Below are positions 21,116-31,935 of a DNA stretch of 64,000 nt, piece after piece; position 1 is the first letter of the stretch; each line of letters begins with the position of its first letter. Below the pieces are notes generated by a model, which ran no database searches, was not told where the DNA came from, and saw only the letters and a program-made list of their open reading frames with translations. Source of the stretch: Bartonella ancashensis (GTDB lineage: Bacteria > Pseudomonadota > Alphaproteobacteria > Rhizobiales > Rhizobiaceae); the NCBI RefSeq assembly GCF_001281405.1, contig NZ_CP010401.1, positions 1,078,001 to 1,142,000 on the forward strand, in the 5' to 3' direction. The translations under genes and the position numbers were made by a program.

Positions 21116-21192
21116 TGGTCGGAGCGATAGGATTCGAACCTACGACCCCCTGATCCCAAATCAGGTGCGCTACCAGACTGCGCTACGCTCCG
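21116..21192 (-). tRNA. tRNA-Pro(TGG)
   Basis: A 77-base tRNA with encoded CCA. The acceptor CGGAGCG pairs with CGCTCCG, and the anticodon loop TTTGGGA gives TGG. A second tRNA-Pro with anticodon GGG lies at 63320. Confidence 0.97.
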
Positions 21193-21540
21193 CTACCTAA
21201 ACTCAATGTGCTCTTCCTAAAATTTTCGTGACAGAAGTGCAAGAGTAAAACACATTTTTTTAAAATTTTGTTTCATTTATTTACAAATAGCATCATCTTT
21301 GAATTTTTTTAACCCAGATTATACAAAACGAAAAACTCTTCTACTTAAAACTACGTTTACACGCGTAAAAAACCTAATTTACTAACATTAACCATTAAAA
21401 ATTTTAAGCTGACATCGCTTTTGGATAATTATAAATTTAGAATAGCACCACTCCCCTCAATAACCATCTCTTCACAAAAAATTGAAAATTTGATACGAAA
21501 AACTCCACGCCATATATGCATTTATAAGTTTTTTCTACAT
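21193..21540. other. Intergenic region, nothing recognised
   Basis: About 350 bases of AT-rich DNA between tRNA-Pro and the 3' end of hdaA. A short plus-strand frame at 21421-21615 runs antisense into hdaA and has no ribosome site, so it is not called. Confidence 0.5.
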
Positions 21541-22239
21541 TCAAAAATCCAAAATTGTATTTGCATTTATAGCTTCGTTAACAACAGCACGTGTTATTTT
21601 ACTTTTTCTTTGTAGAGCTAACTTATCTATGGAATCAATAATTTTCCTTAATGAAGATAAAGATCTTTCACAACGATTGATAAGATAATGGACGATATCT
21701 GAGTGAACAACAATCTGCCGATCAGAAAAAAGTTTAAAGGCAACAGCCTCCAGTAATGTGTCATCAGGTTTATTAATTGCAACCAACATAACTGAATTAA
21801 GACGACTCCTTAAATCATTTAACTTTAGATTCCATGTCGATGGAAACGTATTAGCAGTCATAAGTAGAGTAGCCTGATGCATATCAAGATTTGCTTGCTT
21901 GATACTATTTATTAAGTGAAAAAGCCCTGTTTCGCTGACTTCTCCTGTATCAATATCCTCAATTAAAAATGATCTACCTGAGGATGCCAATGAAATAGCT
22001 TGATCAATATCATCACGATTAATAATTATAGCATTAGCTTTCTGCGCCCATACGCTGGAAAAATGTGTTTTACCACACCCCTCTCTTCCTACCAAAATAG
22101 CAAAAGGTAGTTTCCAATGTGGCCAATGATCAATAAGCTGAAAAGCCATACGATTACTATCTGTAATAACTAAGTCATCAAACTGAAAAATAGACTCATA
22201 AGGAAAATTAAGAGGCAACTGCATTTCACATCTTTTCAT
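21541..22239 (-). CDS. hdaA: DnaA-related regulator HdaA
   Basis: Hda-type proteins stimulate ATP hydrolysis by DnaA on the sliding clamp and prevent over-initiation. The 232-residue product starts with a short segment MQLPLNFPYE compatible with a clamp-binding motif. A Walker A variant GREGCGKTH follows at residues 51-59, then a Walker B-like FLIEDIDTG and a DnaA-like sensor region near RSRLNSVMLVAI. It lacks the DnaA DNA-binding domain. The ATG at 22239 overlaps the permease stop by four bases and has GAGG seven bases before it, so both are probably translated together. Confidence 0.88.
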   Translation of the reverse strand: MKRCEMQLPLNFPYESIFQFDDLVITDSNRMAFQLIDHWPHWKLPFAILVGREGCGKTHFSSVWAQKANAIIINRDDIDQAISLASSGRSFLIEDIDTGEVSETGLFHLINSIKQANLDMHQATLLMTANTFPSTWNLKLNDLRSRLNSVMLVAINKPDDTLLEAVAFKLFSDRQIVVHSDIVHYLINRCERSLSSLRKIIDSIDKLALQRKSKITRAVVNEAINANTILDF

Positions 22240-23390
22240 TTTGTAGCCTCAGAATTTTCACTTGGTAAATACAATTGAGAACTAAGATACGTATGAAGAG
22301 CAAAACGCACTAAAACCCCAACGGATGCTGCTGCCGGAACTGCAATAAGCATACCTGTAAAACCAAATAATGAACTAAATGCAAAAAGAGAAAATATCAG
22401 CCAAACAGGATGAAGACCTACCGATGAACCCACAAGCTTTGGTTGAAGAATACAGGCTTCTGTAAACTGACCAACAAGAAAAACAATCATTACAACAACA
22501 ACCAACTCCCAATCATTTGGATAAAACTGAACCCATGCAACCCCAACAGAGAGTGCGAGACCAAGCATTGTTCCGATATAAGGGATAAAACTGACGATGC
22601 CGATAAATATTCCAATTATCAAGGCAAAATTAAGGCCTGTAAAAGTTAGACCAATAGCATAATATGCTCCCAGTATCAAACAAACCGTTCCTTGCCCGCG
22701 GACAAAACCAGAAACTGCCCTATCCATTTCATAAAAAATTCCACGAACAGTTGCAAGGTGATCACGGGGTATCAAAGAGTCAACCGTTTCAATCATACGT
22801 CGCCAATCTAGCAACATATAAAATGCTACAACAGGCGATATTATCAACAGATTAATGATATTAACGATGGATTTTCCTGATCTTAAAAGTGAATTTAAAA
22901 GGGATGTAATGAGATCAGAACTTTGGCCTAAAATTGCCCTAATGTTAGCCTGCAACTCACTGGGATCACTTCCAAAATAGTGCTTAACCCAGTCAAAATC
23001 ATGTTGAACAAAAAGAGTCTGGATGCGAACCATATAAATTGGCAGACCATTACTTAAAAATTGCTGTATTTGTCCACTGATAATAGGAATTAAAATCGTC
23101 AAAGCTACTATGAAAATAATGGTGATAAATGAAGTAATTAAAAGGGTCCCTAGAACACGATGAATTCCAGATGATTCAAAAAGTTGAACTACAGGGTTAA
23201 GAAAATAAGCCAAAACAATTCCTACTACAAAAGGCAGCAAGATGGATCCAAAAATAAACATAAAAGCAACAAAAAAAACAAATGTTCCTAACCAAAAAAA
23301 AACCTGTTTTTTTATACTGCTTGGTAATGGTACTTGGGCATAGGCCGGCACATAAGAGGCATAGTACTTTTGACTTTTATTTTTACTCAT
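22236..23390 (-). CDS. AI-2E family transporter (PerM-like permease)
   Basis: A polytopic membrane protein of the AI-2 exporter/PerM family. The 384-residue product has two helices near the N-terminus, a large polar segment (about residues 90-170), then several helices. The C-terminal family signature includes FIPYIGTMLGL and a hydrophobic run ending FGFTGMLIAVPAAASVGVL. The substrate is unknown; quorum-signal export is only one member's role. The ATG at 23390 is preferred; a GTG at 23402 is possible. Upstream of and coupled to hdaA, an arrangement frequent in Rhizobiales. Confidence 0.9.
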   Translation of the reverse strand: MSKNKSQKYYASYVPAYAQVPLPSSIKKQVFFWLGTFVFFVAFMFIFGSILLPFVVGIVLAYFLNPVVQLFESSGIHRVLGTLLITSFITIIFIVALTILIPIISGQIQQFLSNGLPIYMVRIQTLFVQHDFDWVKHYFGSDPSELQANIRAILGQSSDLITSLLNSLLRSGKSIVNIINLLIISPVVAFYMLLDWRRMIETVDSLIPRDHLATVRGIFYEMDRAVSGFVRGQGTVCLILGAYYAIGLTFTGLNFALIIGIFIGIVSFIPYIGTMLGLALSVGVAWVQFYPNDWELVVVVMIVFLVGQFTEACILQPKLVGSSVGLHPVWLIFSLFAFSSLFGFTGMLIAVPAAASVGVLVRFALHTYLSSQLYLPSENSEATK

Positions 23391-23605
23391 CTTCTCTTTC
23401 ACTAGCTATGAAATAAAATTATTATAAATTGCGTAACATTTTTTTGTAATTAGCCCCCAATTTAGTTAAATGGCTACACTGCTCTTTTCATCAAACTAAA
23501 AACAGATATTTATCCCAGCATTCTACACCAATATCTCTTGCAGAGAAAATTCTATCATGGCATAGCGTAAACATCAAAATTGATTTTCCATGAGGAAAAA
23601 TTCTA

Positions 23606-24691
23606 ATGAGTAATCAAAATCCCATCGACAGAAAATCTAGCAATAACCTTACTTATGCAAAATCTGGTGTTGATATTAGCATGGGTAATCTTATGGTGCA
23701 AAAAATTAAGTCCCATGCGCATTCAACAAGACGCACAGGAGCAGATGCAGAAATTGGTGGCTTCGGAGGTCTTTTTGATCTGAAAGCGGCAGGATTTGTG
23801 GATCCCATTCTCGTTGCAACTACCGATGGTGTGGGAACAAAATTAAAAATTGCTACCGAAATTGGTATCCACAATACTGTTGGCATTGATCTCGTGGCTA
23901 TGTGTGTTAACGATTTAATTGTACAAGGTGCTGAACCACTCTTTTTCTTGGATTATTTTGCAACTGGAAAGCTTGATGCAGAACAAGGTTCTGAAATAGT
24001 TTCCGGTATTGCGACGGGGTGTCAGCGGGCTGGTGTAGCTCTCATCGGAGGGGAAACCGCAGAAATGCCTGGAATGTACATGAATGGGGATTATGATTTA
24101 GCAGGTTTTGCTGTAGGAGCTGTTGAACGTAACTCCTTATTACCGTTAAAAAATATAACTGAAGATGATGCCATTTTAGGCCTTCACTCATCTGGAATTC
24201 ACTCAAATGGTTTTTCTCTTGTCAGGAAAATCATTGCAGATAACAATCTGCAATGGAACCACCCTGCTCCTTTTTCTCCTAACATGAACCTGGGTGAGGC
24301 ACTGCTCGTACCGACACGCATCTACGTAAAAACACTACTCTCCATTATTCGAGGTTGTAAAGGAATAAAAGCCCTAGCTCACATTACAGGTGGTGGATTT
24401 CCTGAAAATATTCCACGAGTTCTTCCATCTCCTTTTTGTGCCGAAATCAATCTTTCTTCTATTAACCTCCCACCGGTATTTTCGTGGATTGCTAAGCAAG
24501 GTAACGTACAAGAAAAGGAAATGCTCCAAACATTTAATTGCGGCATTGGTATGGTCATTATTGTTGCACGAGATTCACTCGAAATTGTTACAAAAGAACT
24601 AGAAGAAAGGGGAGAACATGTTACTCTTCTCGGCTCCTTGAAAAAAGATCATGAGAACAAAATCCTTTATAAAGGGACGCTCCATCTATGA
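23606..24691 (+). CDS. purM: Phosphoribosylformylglycinamidine cyclo-ligase
   Basis: PurM closes the imidazole ring of AIR, step five of purine synthesis, using ATP. The 361-residue product has [13 protein letters not shown] at the start, the signature [32 protein letters not shown], and [11 protein letters not shown], all typical. The ATG follows an AGGAAA ribosome site. It overlaps or abuts purN, the usual purMN pair. Confidence 0.97.
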   Translation: MSNQNPIDRKSSNNLTYAKSGVDISMGNLMVQKIKSHAHSTRRTGADAEIGGFGGLFDLKAAGFVDPILVATTDGVGTKLKIATEIGIHNTVGIDLVAMCVNDLIVQGAEPLFFLDYFATGKLDAEQGSEIVSGIATGCQRAGVALIGGETAEMPGMYMNGDYDLAGFAVGAVERNSLLPLKNITEDDAILGLHSSGIHSNGFSLVRKIIADNNLQWNHPAPFSPNMNLGEALLVPTRIYVKTLLSIIRGCKGIKALAHITGGGFPENIPRVLPSPFCAEINLSSINLPPVFSWIAKQGNVQEKEMLQTFNCGIGMVIIVARDSLEIVTKELEERGEHVTLLGSLKKDHENKILYKGTLHL

Positions 24692-25301
24692 AAAAAAGGT
24701 GGTTATTTTTATTTCTGGTAATGGATCTAATATGCTTTCTCTTATCAAGGAAAGTAAAGCTGCTGGTTATCCTGCTGAAATTGTAGCTGTTATTTGCGAC
24801 AGGCCTCATGCTGCTGGTATTGAGAAAGCTCGCAAATATGACCTTCCCGTCCATGTTTTCGATCGTACAAAATATCCTTCTAGAGATACGCATGAAGAAT
24901 CCATTCTGGATATCCTAGCTCAATATAAACCAGATTTTATCTGCCTCGCTGGTTACATGCGCCTCATCTCATCACGCTTTATAAAGCTCTACGAAGGAAG
25001 AATCCTCAACATCCACCCTTCCCTTTTACCTGCATTTAAAGGCTTGCATGTTCACGAAAGGGTGATAGAAGAAGGAGTCAAAATTACAGGCTGTACCGTT
25101 CACCTTGTCGTAGAAGAGATGGATGCAGGAAAAATTCTTGCCCAGGCTGCTGTTCCTGTATATCACAGCGACACGGCAGAAATTTTAGCACAAAGAGTTC
25201 TCAAAGTTGAGCACGAGCTTTATCCAAAGGCTTTAAAATTTTTGATCCAAAATTATATAGAGGAAGATGTAAATACACAGCAGAAGCTTTTATCTTTTTG
25301 A
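24651..25301 (+). CDS. purN: Phosphoribosylglycinamide formyltransferase
   Basis: PurN transfers a formyl group from 10-formyl-THF to GAR in purine synthesis. The conserved core [13 protein letters not shown], the catalytic [14 protein letters not shown] (Asn-His) and [15 protein letters not shown] with its catalytic Asp are all present. The start is uncertain. The only in-frame ATG is at 24651, 41 bases inside purM, which gives an unusual 16-residue leader. The better-placed ATG at 24688, in an ATGA overlap with the purM stop, is out of frame because of a run of seven A. An in-frame GTG at 24699 is the third choice. Confidence 0.9.
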   Translation: MRTKSFIKGRSIYEKKVVIFISGNGSNMLSLIKESKAAGYPAEIVAVICDRPHAAGIEKARKYDLPVHVFDRTKYPSRDTHEESILDILAQYKPDFICLAGYMRLISSRFIKLYEGRILNIHPSLLPAFKGLHVHERVIEEGVKITGCTVHLVVEEMDAGKILAQAAVPVYHSDTAEILAQRVLKVEHELYPKALKFLIQNYIEEDVNTQQKLLSF

Positions 25302-25874
25302 AACACTGGAGAATATACCAGTCCGCACATTCATTTTTAAAGCACCTATTACTTAATGTTGAATTTTCCAATGAATTCTTCATTTATGAGCGCCTCCACC
25401 TAAGATCTATTTAGATTTTTTACAGAATCAATTGATACAATCATCCTGAAAATAAAAATTCTCTAAATTCAATTTAGTAATAACGCGTGCCTAACTGAGA
25501 TACGTAGCCTTCTCTTTTCGGTACTGTCCATAATACTTTAAAAAACTGAAAATTCTGACATTATCTGTCTCTTTTTATAATGTGTTATTATGCATGCACT
25601 TGTATATAACTCACCACTAAAAAGCCTTTTCATTTATCAGTGTAAAGGCACACTAATCATACTAAACTATATTAATAAAAATACCCCTAGAGAATCTGAG
25701 CTTTTGTTTTAAAATATAGCCATATCCTTAAATGTACCTCATTATACCATGCATAGATTCTTTTAATTCGATATTGTCTTGATAATAAATTAAGTTTATA
25801 GCATAGTCGGTCGTTTTGTTGCACACTGCGCAATATTTTACTCTATCCTTGCACGAGGTTAAAAGACGCAATTA
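25302..25874. other. Intergenic region, nothing recognised
   Basis: About 570 bases of AT-rich DNA between purN and the DsbA-like gene. No frame with coding character and no RNA-like fold was recognised; it must contain the promoter of the DsbA-like gene. Confidence 0.45.
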
Positions 25875-26714
25875 ATGATTTATCAACTTCAGTACTTAGT
25901 AGTAAAATCAGGTGTGGTATTTTTAGTACTAGCTCTATTAGGCACTTCATCAGTACTCGATGCGAAAGAAAAAAATCCTAACTCTACTTTAAAAAATCTT
26001 GAAGCACAAATTCTGGAAGATCCGGATTTTTTATCCGAGCTTAGCAAGAAAATTATGCTGAATATCGACAATCGTTATATCCAAAACACTATAAGGAATT
26101 ATCTTCTTCAGAATCCAGAAATTATGATTGAAATGCAATTGATTCTTCAAAAAAAAGTAGATAAACAGAACATTACGTCACTTAAAGAAGAAATTTTTCA
26201 CTCTCCCCATGACGCGATCATCGGGAATCCAAATGGTAAAATAGTTCTCGTCGAATTTTTTGACTATAATTGCGGCTATTGTAAACGTTCATATTCGAAC
26301 ATAGCAAGCTTAATAAAAAAGTACCCAGATTTGAAAATGATTATTAAAGATTTGCCAATCTTAGGTCCCGATTCGATGGCAGCACATGCTGTTGCATATG
26401 CCTTTCGAAAACAATTTCCTCATAAGTATGCTCAATTTCATGAAAAACTTGTAAGAGATAAGGGTCGTACTAACGAAGAAAAAGCTATGAAAATAGCTAT
26501 TTCTCTTGGAGCAAATGAACAAAGTCTGCGCCGTATAATGCAGAATTCTAACTTAAAAGAAATTTTTAAAGAAAATATCCAAATTTCTTCTGCTCTGAAT
26601 ATCACAGGTACCCCCTCTTATATTATCGGTGACACCGTGTTTGTTGGAGCTGTAGAAAATGCTGATCTCGAAAAAATAATTGAGAATGTACAAGGAGATG
26701 TTTCTTTTAATTAA
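25875..26714 (+). CDS. Secreted DsbA-family thiol oxidoreductase
   Basis: A thioredoxin-fold protein of the DsbA/Com1-like group, probably periplasmic. The 279-residue product begins with a signal sequence (about residues 10-31, ending near LDAKEK). A helical segment of about 90 residues follows, then the catalytic motif FDYNCGYCKRSY with Cys133 and Cys136. The cis-Pro loop is visible as ITGTPSYIIGD in the last quarter. It may oxidise or isomerise disulfides of envelope proteins. The neighbouring accBC genes do not suggest a more specific role. Confidence 0.9.
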   Translation: MIYQLQYLVVKSGVVFLVLALLGTSSVLDAKEKNPNSTLKNLEAQILEDPDFLSELSKKIMLNIDNRYIQNTIRNYLLQNPEIMIEMQLILQKKVDKQNITSLKEEIFHSPHDAIIGNPNGKIVLVEFFDYNCGYCKRSYSNIASLIKKYPDLKMIIKDLPILGPDSMAAHAVAYAFRKQFPHKYAQFHEKLVRDKGRTNEEKAMKIAISLGANEQSLRRIMQNSNLKEIFKENIQISSALNITGTPSYIIGDTVFVGAVENADLEKIIENVQGDVSFN

Positions 26715-26840
26715 AGTACTTTAATAATATCATTTTTTCGCTTTTTATAAGCAAAAATTGGTTTGGAATCGCAAATTTTCGAAGAGGAAGTGATATTGGA
26801 GTCATGATGATTTTTATCGATCAAGGAGTTGAAAATTAAA

Positions 26841-27329
26841 ATGGTAATAAATAAAAAAAACATGACGAAAGACACAAAAATTGACATGGAAATTATCCGT
26901 GATCTTGCAAAAATTTTGAACGAAACAAATTTAAGCAACATTGAGCTTGAACAGGACGGAATTCGTATTTGTGTCTCACGCCAAGGTGTTTTACCTCCTC
27001 ACGAGAAAACAATTTATACTGCCATTCCTCCTCATGCTACAACTCCTCCTGCTGCTGCAACTACACCATCCCCTGCAAAAGAAGAAAAATTGTCAAAAAA
27101 TGCAATAACATCTCCGATGGTTGGTACAGCATATCTTGCACCTTCCCCTGGTGCACAGCCGTTCGTTGAGATAGGACAAAATGTTTCTGAAGGTCAGACA
27201 TTACTTATCATTGAAGCAATGAAAACTATGAATCACATCTCATCACCACGTTCAGGAACTGTAAAGGCTATTTTTGTGAAGGATTCTCAACCTGTTGAAT
27301 TTGAAGAACCACTCATTGTCGTTGAATAA
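26841..27329 (+). CDS. accB: Biotin carboxyl carrier protein of acetyl-CoA carboxylase
   Basis: AccB carries the biotin that shuttles CO2 in malonyl-CoA formation. The 162-residue product has an N-terminal helical domain, a Pro/Ala/Thr-rich linker (about residues 60-85) and a C-terminal biotinyl domain. Its site [11 protein letters not shown] has biotinylated Lys128; the usual second Met is Thr here (EAMKT). ATG 26841 was chosen with AAGGAG 12 bases upstream; a TTG at 26829 sits on the ribosome site itself. It precedes accC by 13 bases. Confidence 0.95.
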   Translation: MVINKKNMTKDTKIDMEIIRDLAKILNETNLSNIELEQDGIRICVSRQGVLPPHEKTIYTAIPPHATTPPAAATTPSPAKEEKLSKNAITSPMVGTAYLAPSPGAQPFVEIGQNVSEGQTLLIIEAMKTMNHISSPRSGTVKAIFVKDSQPVEFEEPLIVVE

Positions 27330-27342
27330 AACGGAAAGAAAC

Positions 27343-28716
27343 ATGATTAAAAAAATTCTAATCGCCAATAGAGGAGAGATTGCTGTCCGTATTCTGCGTG
27401 CCTGTAAGGAGCTTGGAATTAAAACTGTAGCTATTCACTCAACTGCTGATGTCGACGCTATGCACGTTCGTCTTTCCGATGAAAGTGTCTGTATTGGACC
27501 TCCATCTTCTCGTGATTCTTATTTAAACATTCATCAAATAATCGCTGCCTGTGAAATCACAGGAGCAGATTCTGTTCACCCTGGATATGGATTTCTCTCT
27601 GAAAATGCAAAGTTTGCAAATATTTTAGAAGCTCATAACATTACGTTTATCGGTCCAACAGCTACGCATATTCAAATCATGGGTGATAAAATAGAGGCTA
27701 AAAAAACAGCTAAATCTCTTGGGATTCCTGTCGTACCTGGTTCTGATGGTGCTGTAACTGAGGAAACAGACGCCTTACATATTGCTCAAGAGATTGGTTA
27801 TCCAGTTATCATTAAAGCTTCTTCAGGTGGTGGTGGTCGTGGTATGAAAGTTGCTCATTCTGAAAAAGAACTTTCTATAGCTCTGCACACGGCCCGCTCA
27901 GAAGCAAATGCAGCATTCGGTGATGATGCTGTTTATATAGAAAAGTATCTAGAGAAACCGCGCCATATTGAAGTCCAAGTTATAGGAGATGGAGCTGGAC
28001 ATGCTATTCATCTAGGAGAACGTGATTGTTCGCTTCAACGACGTCATCAAAAAGTATGGGAAGAGGCTCTCTCACCTGCACTCAACGAAGAAGAACGCAA
28101 AAAAATTGGTGACATCGTTGCAAATGCTTGTGCAAAACTTAGATATCGCGGAGCAGGAACCATCGAATTCCTTTATGAAAACGGTGAATTTTACTTCATA
28201 GAAATGAATACCCGCTTACAAGTTGAGCATCCTGTTACGGAAGCTATTACAGGCATAGATTTAGTTCATGAGCAAATTCATATTGCATCTGGTCAAGGTC
28301 TTTCAGTCACACAAGATGACGTTCGCTTTTCTGGCCATGCTATTGAATGTCGCATTAATGCCGAAAATCCTATTAATTTTATGCCATCTCCTGGGCTCAT
28401 TACACATTTTCATACACCAGGAGGATTAGGAATTCGTGTTGATTCAGGTGTCTACTCTGGTTATTATATCCCTCCTTATTATGATAGTTTGATTGGAAAG
28501 TTAATCGTTCATGGGCGGACACGCTTAGAGTGCATGATGCGTTTGCGACGTGCGTTGGATGAATTCGTTGTTGATGGTGTTAAAACAACATTGCCTTTGT
28601 TTCGTGATCTCATTGATAATCCTGATATTGAAAAAGGTAATTACAATATTCATTGGCTAGAAAAATATCTCTCCAACAAAGAAAGTTTTAACAGTGTAGA
28701 AAAAAATAACCTCTAA
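27343..28716 (+). CDS. accC: Biotin carboxylase subunit of acetyl-CoA carboxylase
   Basis: AccC carboxylates biotin on AccB using ATP and bicarbonate, the first committed step of fatty-acid synthesis. The 457-residue protein starts MIKKILIANRGEIAVRI and has the ATP-grasp signature KASSGGGGRGMKVAHSE. It also shows HLGERDCSLQRRHQKVWEE, FYFIEMNTRLQVEHPVTE and GHAIECRINAENP. ATG 27343 has GGAAAG upstream; the frame is open earlier inside accB. A gene often found after accC in relatives is not visible; the next 317 bases lack a clear gene. Confidence 0.98.
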   Translation: MIKKILIANRGEIAVRILRACKELGIKTVAIHSTADVDAMHVRLSDESVCIGPPSSRDSYLNIHQIIAACEITGADSVHPGYGFLSENAKFANILEAHNITFIGPTATHIQIMGDKIEAKKTAKSLGIPVVPGSDGAVTEETDALHIAQEIGYPVIIKASSGGGGRGMKVAHSEKELSIALHTARSEANAAFGDDAVYIEKYLEKPRHIEVQVIGDGAGHAIHLGERDCSLQRRHQKVWEEALSPALNEEERKKIGDIVANACAKLRYRGAGTIEFLYENGEFYFIEMNTRLQVEHPVTEAITGIDLVHEQIHIASGQGLSVTQDDVRFSGHAIECRINAENPINFMPSPGLITHFHTPGGLGIRVDSGVYSGYYIPPYYDSLIGKLIVHGRTRLECMMRLRRALDEFVVDGVKTTLPLFRDLIDNPDIEKGNYNIHWLEKYLSNKESFNSVEKNNL

Positions 28717-29033
28717 ACAAACAAGAAAACTTAAAGTTTAAGTTATATTTTATTAACAGTGAATTCTGGTTTCTCAGTATCCGCAGGTACAAGCCTTGGA
28801 TGTTGTGAACTGTAGATTATTGTGTGGTATGCACTTACGAAAAACCCACAAGACTTGAATATCCTTGATGAAATGGATGCTGAAGTTGTGATCAAAAATT
28901 TGAAATATTATCTAAAGTCTTTTATACTTCTTACGCTGCTTGACGTAGCACGCTCAACGCGAAAGTCGGACACCTCCTGCTACTCTTCATCACAGCACAA
29001 CGTGCAACTCATCGCATTTTATTGAAAAAACGG
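28717..29033. other. Intergenic region with one doubtful 67-codon frame
   Basis: Between accC and tRNA-Thr there is a plus-strand frame 28822-29025 (starting MWYALTKNPQDLNILDEMD). It has no convincing ribosome site and no family was recognised. It could be a gene remnant. A short AT-rich inverted repeat (AACTTAAA-G-TTTAAGTT) lies just after accC. Confidence 0.35.
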
Positions 29034-29106
<73 letters not shown>

Positions 29107-29634
29107 ACTGCAAGACCGGGATTAGCATAAATATATCCAAAGGTAAATAGAAGATCACACACATACACTCTAAGGATATAATCCTTAACAACGATATATT
29201 TTATCAATATACAAATAGAGAATATTTGAGAAATTAACTTTATATTTTTAAAAGGAAATTCTATAAAAATCTAATTCATAAATAACTTAATTAAAATTTT
29301 TCCTTACTTAGCTCTTTTCATTCCTCATATGGATAGTCAATACTTTCGCTAATATTCAAATAGAAAAATCTTCTTTCTCTTGTCATTAAAGAAAAACCAA
29401 TGATCCTACAGCAAAGCATCTCAACTTCTTCAAAGCTACAATAAATTATTTTTAATAATAAAAAGGGAAGAAAAATTACATCAAACTCTATTACAAATAC
29501 CCATATCCTGAATGCTCAGTGTATAAAAAATACAACTAGCACGATCAAGAATCTCTCTAGTCAATAGGATAAACTACTTCTTTTTTTCCTAATTTACCAG
29601 TAGTTTAATAGATACATCTGCTCTTTTTAGAACT
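29107..29634. other. Intergenic region, nothing recognised
   Basis: About 530 bases of very AT-rich DNA between tRNA-Thr and the end of the lipoprotein hydrolase gene. No credible gene, RNA or repeat was seen. Confidence 0.45.
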
Positions 29635-30819
29635 TTATTGACCAAACAACGAAGATAGAATACGCATAGGTGTATAAAAAATAAAGCTTGTCGTGTCCTG
29701 CAAAGAATCGCTACTATCAGAAAAAATAGCCTGACTGGAAGAAGATTTTGTTTCTTGCATGATTGCTGAGGACAAAGAACCATCTCGAGAAAGAGCCATT
29801 AACGTAGGTGATGATGCAAATACATTGTGCGCTCCACCATCAACATTGGAAACATCAAGGACAGCTATTCTATTCTTCTTAAACAGATCAATATTTAAGC
29901 CATCCCCTAAACGAGGATGCCCCCCTGCTAAACGTGCTGAAATAGCAAGAGCCCTATCTTTACGAGATACTAAAACAGCTGTTGGTCTAGGCAGTATCTT
30001 AATATCTTTAAGTTGGCGCTCAAACACATCTACATCAATATCTGGAGCAGCCATTAAAAAGCTTGTAATACGGCGAATCGGATCATATTTTCCCTGCAGA
30101 GCTAACGTCCTAAATGCTTCCATTATGACAAAATTACCCATAGAGTGCGCGATAACCGAAATATAGTTAGCATCTGTCTCACTGATAACTGTTAAAAGAT
30201 CAATCAACCCATCACGTGCAAAATTAGCACTATCACGATCATAAACATAAAGGGGCATCGATCCAGCAGAAGGCCACGAATAATGTACAGTTACAACATT
30301 CAAAGAATAATCATACGAAAATTGAGCTGCCCGGAAGACGCCATCAGCAAAATTATTATTGTAACCATGAATAAAGAGAAATATTTCTTTGTTCTTGTCA
30401 TTCTGCTTTGCCAACACAGCATTTAATTGTTTCTTAAATTCCTCTCTATTATTATATTTTTGCAAAGATACAGCTGCAAAATACTTATCATGAGTGGGTC
30501 TATAGGCATTTGTCTCAACCATACCCTTCACATGTTTTTGTGGAATCCCTACATCAACACGGTTGTAATAAACCTTTTTTGATCGCTTCTCTCCATAAGG
30601 TTGGGAGTAGCTATCCTGCATCATACGGCTTGTGGCAACATACACAGGAACAATAGCTTTTGGAAAAACTTTATTATTCTCAATTTCTTCCTGTACTGAA
30701 AGCATAGAAGGCGTCGAATGAATCCCGTGCCACAACACAGCACGCGTCCTATAGCAAGCTGAAAAAAGAACGACACAGGCAAAAAACATAAAATATTCCA
30801 AGAATCTTGTATTTTTCAT
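29635..30819 (-). CDS. Putative lipoprotein with DUF900-type alpha/beta hydrolase fold
   Basis: The 394-residue product has a signal sequence ending in the lipobox LFSAC (Cys22), so it is probably an envelope lipoprotein. The hydrolase core shows IFLFIHGYNNNFADGV (oxyanion region), HYSWPSAGS, the nucleophile elbow VIAHSMGNFVIMEA with the catalytic Ser, AAPDIDVDVF with a likely catalytic Asp, and GGAHNVF with the His. The substrate is unknown. It is a single gene between tRNA-Thr and tRNA-Leu, with about 170 bases upstream for a promoter. Confidence 0.87.
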   Translation of the reverse strand: MKNTRFLEYFMFFACVVLFSACYRTRAVLWHGIHSTPSMLSVQEEIENNKVFPKAIVPVYVATSRMMQDSYSQPYGEKRSKKVYYNRVDVGIPQKHVKGMVETNAYRPTHDKYFAAVSLQKYNNREEFKKQLNAVLAKQNDKNKEIFLFIHGYNNNFADGVFRAAQFSYDYSLNVVTVHYSWPSAGSMPLYVYDRDSANFARDGLIDLLTVISETDANYISVIAHSMGNFVIMEAFRTLALQGKYDPIRRITSFLMAAPDIDVDVFERQLKDIKILPRPTAVLVSRKDRALAISARLAGGHPRLGDGLNIDLFKKNRIAVLDVSNVDGGAHNVFASSPTLMALSRDGSLSSAIMQETKSSSSQAIFSDSSDSLQDTTSFIFYTPMRILSSLFGQ

Positions 30820-30995
30820 TATGACATTATCACAATTTTACCAAAAATATACACTATCACTTAAGATAAGAGATAAGGAAATTTCCTTAATAACATGAAA
30901 TAAAACAACTATTATAACAACACTAGCAAAGAAATCCATACACCATATACAGATTTCCTATAACGCTGCACAGACTTACTAACATTAGAAATAAG

Positions 30996-31080
30996 TGGTG
31001 CGGTCGAGAAGACTCGAACTTCCACGGGCTGCCCCACAGCGACCTCAACGCTGCGCGTCTACCAATTCCGCCACGACCGC
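30996..31080 (-). tRNA. tRNA-Leu(GAG)
   Basis: An 85-base class II tRNA with encoded CCA. The acceptor GCGGTCG pairs with CGACCGC, the anticodon stem CAGCG/CGCTG encloses TTGAGGT (anticodon GAG), and the long variable arm follows. Confidence 0.97.
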
Positions 31081-31212
31081 ACACGGTAGAGAAGAATATC
31101 ACCTCTGGCATTTAACAAAACATACAGAAAGGCACAAGAGCATTGACGCATTTATTTTACTAAATGGTGAAAATAGACTCCTACACCATACAACCTAATT
31201 ACCACATCACAC

Positions 31213-31815
31213 TCAGCGAATCATCTCCATGAAATTAGCTTGTACACTTTGATTTTTTTCATAACAATCTAAAAACCTTGTTGTCACTGTTATTGCTCCT
31301 TGTTTCTGCACCCCTCTCATGCTCATGCACGTATGTTCAGCTTCGACCAATACTGCAACACCTCTAGGTTGCAGATGTATTTTCAAAGCATCAGCTATTT
31401 GGGCTGTCATAGCTTCCTGCGTTTGTAAACGACGCGCAAAAACATCTACGATTCGTGCAATTTTTGAAAGACCAACAATTTTTGTATCAGGAAAATAAGC
31501 TACATGAGCCTTACCAATGATTGGAAGCATATGATGCTCACAATGTGAGTAAAATGAAATATCCTTTACCAAAACAGCTTCATCATATCCTGAAACTTCT
31601 TCAAAAACTGTACCTAAAATCTCCTCGGCTGATTCATTGTAACCACCAAAAAGTTCACTGTAGACTTTGATAACACGCTTTGGTGTATCCAAAAGCCCTT
31701 CACGATTTGGATCTTCCCCTATCCATGATAACAACGTGCGAATCGCCTCTTGTACCTTTTCAAGATCAGGACTCTCCTTTTCAGACAAGAACTGATTTGC
31801 AACATTTTTTTTCAC
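31213..31815 (-). CDS. folE: GTP cyclohydrolase I
   Basis: FolE converts GTP to dihydroneopterin triphosphate, the first step of folate synthesis. The 200-residue product shows the zinc site [12 protein letters not shown] with its Cys and His, [20 protein letters not shown], and [17 protein letters not shown] with the second zinc Cys. The GTG at 31815 is preferred because GGAG lies seven bases upstream; the frame is open to a TTG at 31869 without a visible ribosome site. Confidence 0.95.
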   Translation of the reverse strand: MKKNVANQFLSEKESPDLEKVQEAIRTLLSWIGEDPNREGLLDTPKRVIKVYSELFGGYNESAEEILGTVFEEVSGYDEAVLVKDISFYSHCEHHMLPIIGKAHVAYFPDTKIVGLSKIARIVDVFARRLQTQEAMTAQIADALKIHLQPRGVAVLVEAEHTCMSMRGVQKQGAITVTTRFLDCYEKNQSVQANFMEMIR

Positions 31816-31935
31816 AACAAAACTCCAGCTTACTCTGTATGAAGATTTAGTATATATTCGCGCTAACAATAGCCTTTATACGAATGAATTAAAAGCTTGA
31901 ACGCTGAAAATTTTAAACTTTTTAGATGAAAATTC

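Noticed and set aside
28728..28745. AT-rich inverted repeat after accC as a terminator
   Set aside because: One-base loop and no GC in the stem core; not convincing as a terminator.
28822..29025. A 67-codon frame after accC
   Set aside because: No ribosome site and no recognisable family; kept only as a note in the intergenic entry.
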